Origin: Branchiostoma floridae
Taxonomy: Eukaryota; Chordata; Leptocardii; Amphioxiformes; Branchiostomatidae
NCBI RefSeq assembly: GCF_000003815.2
Contig: NC_049994.1
Coordinates: 8,095,065-8,159,064, forward strand
Direction: 5' to 3'
Length of the DNA: 64,000 nt
Part shown: in pieces, positions 61,625 through 64,000 of the stretch
Layout: each line of letters starts with the position of its first letter
How positions within the stretch are numbered: the first letter of the stretch is position 1
Program-made: the position numbers and the translations under genes
Notes under the pieces: generated by a model
What the model was told of the DNA's origin: nothing
The model's input: the letters and a program-made list of their open reading frames with translations, nothing else
Database searches by the model: none

Positions 61625-61967
61625 CTGTGGATTGAGACAGGTTGTAATTTTCCGATTCGTTACATTTTGCAAGATTTAGATTGCAATCCTTTTGATACTG
61701 GCGCTATCGTCCATTGTCTTTGTCATTTGAGGCCTTGCAATTCTTCTAAATATGTTCATCCAGGAAATATAAACTGCCATGTAGTTTCGAACAACAACAT
61801 ATTGTAAATTGCGTATACAAAAATTTATATTGCTTTGCTGCTAGTGGCGAAACACTTTCTTTGTGACGTTGAAACCTATTGTATGACTCCAAACGTGATA
61901 TTGGAAATCTACGCAGTTTCAAATAACGACCCCTTGTGAAGTTTGGGTGAATTGCAGGTTAGAGTCG

Positions 61968-63981
61968 TCAGCGCTCGGTCTTCTCAGTGATCTTCTTGAG
62001 GCTAACTTCCGTTGCCGGATCGAAGAAATCTTTCCCGGTAAGATCCGTTGCAGTTGTGCACTTCTTGATAGCAGTGTTGGACACCTGTAAGAGAGTTCCT
62101 ATACAGATGATGGTTCAAGTATTACTAATTAATTTACTTGTGTAGCGTGGGTGATGGTACTCTATGGCCCAGTTGTTCGTACCTTTGACATGGGTACGTA
62201 GCGTGGGTGATGTTGCTCTATGACCGGGTTGTTCGTACCTTTGCCATGGGTGTGTAGGTGGGTGATGGTGCTCTATGGCTTGATTGTTCGTACCTTTGAC
62301 ATGGGTCTGTAGGGTGGGTAACTGTTCTATGACTAGATTGGGTTGTTCTAACTTTTGCCATGGGTGTGTAGCGTGGGTGATGGTGCTCTATGACCAGGTT
62401 GTCCTTACCTTAGACATGGGTGTGTAGCGTGGGTGATGGTGCTCTATGACCAGGTTGTCCTTACCTTAGACATGGGTGTGTAGCGTGGGTGATGGTGCTC
62501 TATGACCAGGTTGTCCTTACCTTAGACATGGGTGTGTAGCGTGGGTGATGGTGCTCTATGACTGGGTTGTCCTTACCTTAGACATGGGTGTGTAACGTGG
62601 GTGATGGTGCTCTAACGGTTGTCCTTACCTTAGACATGGGTGTGTAGCGTGGGTGATGGTGCTCTATGACCGGGTTGGCCTTACCTTAGACATGGGTGTG
62701 TAGCGTGGGTGATGGTGCTCTAACGGTTGTCCTTACCTTAGACATGGGTGTGTAGCGTGGGTGATGGTGCTCTATGACCGGGTTGGCCTTACCTTTGCCA
62801 TGGGCACGTAACGTGAGTGATAGCGCTCTATGACCGTGTTGTTGGTACCTTTGCCATGGGTGTGTAGCGTGGTTGATGGTGCTCTATGACCAAATTGTCC
62901 TTACCTTTGCCATGGGTGTGTAACGTGGGTGATGGTGCTCTATGACTGGGTTTTCCATACATTTGCCATGGGTGTGTAACGTGGATGATGGTGCTCTATG
63001 ACGGGGTTGTCCTTACCTTTGCCATGGGGACGTAGCGTGAGTGATGGTGCTCTATGACCGGGTTGTTGGAGGCCCGATTGTACGCCACCAGGAAGGCCCA
63101 GCGCCGCCTGTCGCTGTGGTTCTGCTCGCTGCGGTGGAGCAGGTTACAGTGGAAAAACAGCGCGTCTCCCGGCTCCAACTCAACATGCACCAAGGGGAGA
63201 AACTTCTGGATCTGAAATTTGAAATCAGAAGGACATGTAGTGAATTTATTGTCAATGCGAATAAAACAAGAGGACGCTCTATCAATAGATTTTTTTTTTT
63301 ACTTTGACTTTATTCAGATTTACAATTTACCTGACAACATACAACAATATTGTAGCTAGTCTTCCTCGTGGCTCTTGATAACAAAATACCAGTACAAAAA
63401 CTTTGACATACAGGAACACATAAAAAACATATAATGTACATTCTTACCTCTGTAACACGTTCCACATCCGCCCCGACCTGGTCTCCAACCCTCACGTGAT
63501 CAATTCGACCAACCCGGTGGGAGCCTGGGATCACCTGTCAACCAATAAAGGAAATCGTAATTTTCTACAAATAAACTAATCACAAAGCCAGGAAAACTGA
63601 AAAGGAACTGCCCATATTAAGGATACCTTTGCAAAGCAATTTGCTTCAAAGGCCAATTGTGATTTTGAGGTCACTGATTAGATGGAGACCTTGATAGAGG
63701 AATGTTGTGTTTAGGATTACCAACATAGATGAGCTTCTATCTGATAGTATGTTGGTGATAATTATATTACAATGCTAACCTTTAGGTATACATTGTTGGA
63801 CAATCACTGTCGCCTACTTCAGGATCAGTAATGACCAATCGCTTCAGAATATGTACTCGCCCAAAGGGCGTTGCCAAAAACCAAGCACACCTTGAGACAG
63901 CCATTCTCTTGCGTAGCCTGGTCCAAGGCGATGAAAACAGTCCCCATATCGGGGAAGATACAGCCGTTCTCGTACCAGTAC
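61968..63981 (-). CDS. Phytanoyl-CoA dioxygenase-family protein, proline-hydroxylase-like (partial, 3' four exons)
   Basis: The exons in coding order are 63981-63891, 63534-63448, 63211-63017 and 62084-61968 (TGA at 61968-61970). After the incoming phase-2 join, all later junctions are phase 0. The 5' part lies beyond the window edge. The visible part of the 2-oxoglutarate/Fe(II) oxygenase fold is [50 protein letters not shown] (its His is the likely distal iron ligand), then [12 protein letters not shown] (its Arg likely binds 2-oxoglutarate) and [15 protein letters not shown]. The proximal HxD pair should be in the missing exons. The family hydroxylates small substrates. Similarity to animal proteins named L-proline trans-4-hydroxylase-like is from memory, so the substrate is not certain. 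Confidence 0.9.
62130..63016. repeat. 56-bp minisatellite built from an exon end and its splice donor
   Basis: About 15 copies of a 56-bp unit (a few are 48 bp) fill the last intron of the dioxygenase gene. On the minus strand each reads as the last 14-15 codons of exon 63211-63017 ([15 protein letters not shown]) followed by AAG/GTAAGGACAACC. The true exon end at 63017 is the first, diverged member ([11 protein letters not shown]). Many copies keep a good donor. Because 56 is not a multiple of 3, using another donor would shift the frame. Confidence 0.92.
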
Positions 63982-64000
63982 CTGTATTAAGGGCATAATA

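Noticed and set aside
62130-63016. Regular array that could be taken for CRISPR
   Set aside because: Units are contiguous with no unique spacers, derive from the adjacent exon end, and the genome is eukaryotic.

Overview
This is a eukaryotic nuclear window, AT-rich and intron-rich. Coding exons are small islands among miniature inverted-repeat transposons, tRNA-derived SINE copies, CR1-like LINE tails and minisatellites. The mix of lineage-specific death-fold genes (CARD, Death domain, ZU5/UPA), expanded enzyme families and dense foldback MITEs fits a lancelet (Branchiostoma) best. That is inference; no species marker is present. All gene models below were built by eye from GT/AG splice sites and phase continuity. 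Exon sums are multiples of three in each complete model.

Left third (6.3-29.2 kb, + strand) is a death-fold cluster. It holds (1) a 5-exon coiled-coil + Death-domain gene at 6333-10184; (2) a 4-exon CARD + unrecognised helical domain + ZU5 + UPA-like gene at 14442-17747; and (3) a paralogue at 21847-29187 with the same CARD and helical domain but a coiled coil and Pro/Ser-rich tail in place of ZU5. A decayed third CARD unit (12560-12910) lies upstream of gene 2. Its flanks match the 5' region of gene 3, so the locus grew by tandem duplication. The shared ~175-residue helical domain is the most interesting unknown. The genes may feed a common apoptosis or innate-immune pathway, but only domain content supports this.

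Middle (30.7-50 kb, - strand): an orphan terminal exon with one membrane segment (30783-30980), then a complete 4-exon SAM-dependent methyltransferase gene (37221-43921) of the winged-helix + Rossmann type. Its probable TATA promoter and 5' UTR exon lie at about 49.7-49.8 kb.

Right end (61.5-64 kb, - strand): the 3' part of a phytanoyl-CoA dioxygenase-family (proline-hydroxylase-like) gene, with two related, apparently alternative, last exons. Its last intron carries a 56-bp minisatellite made of copies of an exon end plus its splice donor.

The rest is mostly repeats: a 33-bp AT-rich satellite (1-1620), ~246-bp tandem repeats rich in ATGCAAAT (3.9-4.8 kb), an internally deleted mariner (57.4-58.0 kb), a nested mariner-ended foldback (22.4-23.3 kb), several MITE families, and an assembly gap (54833-55149).
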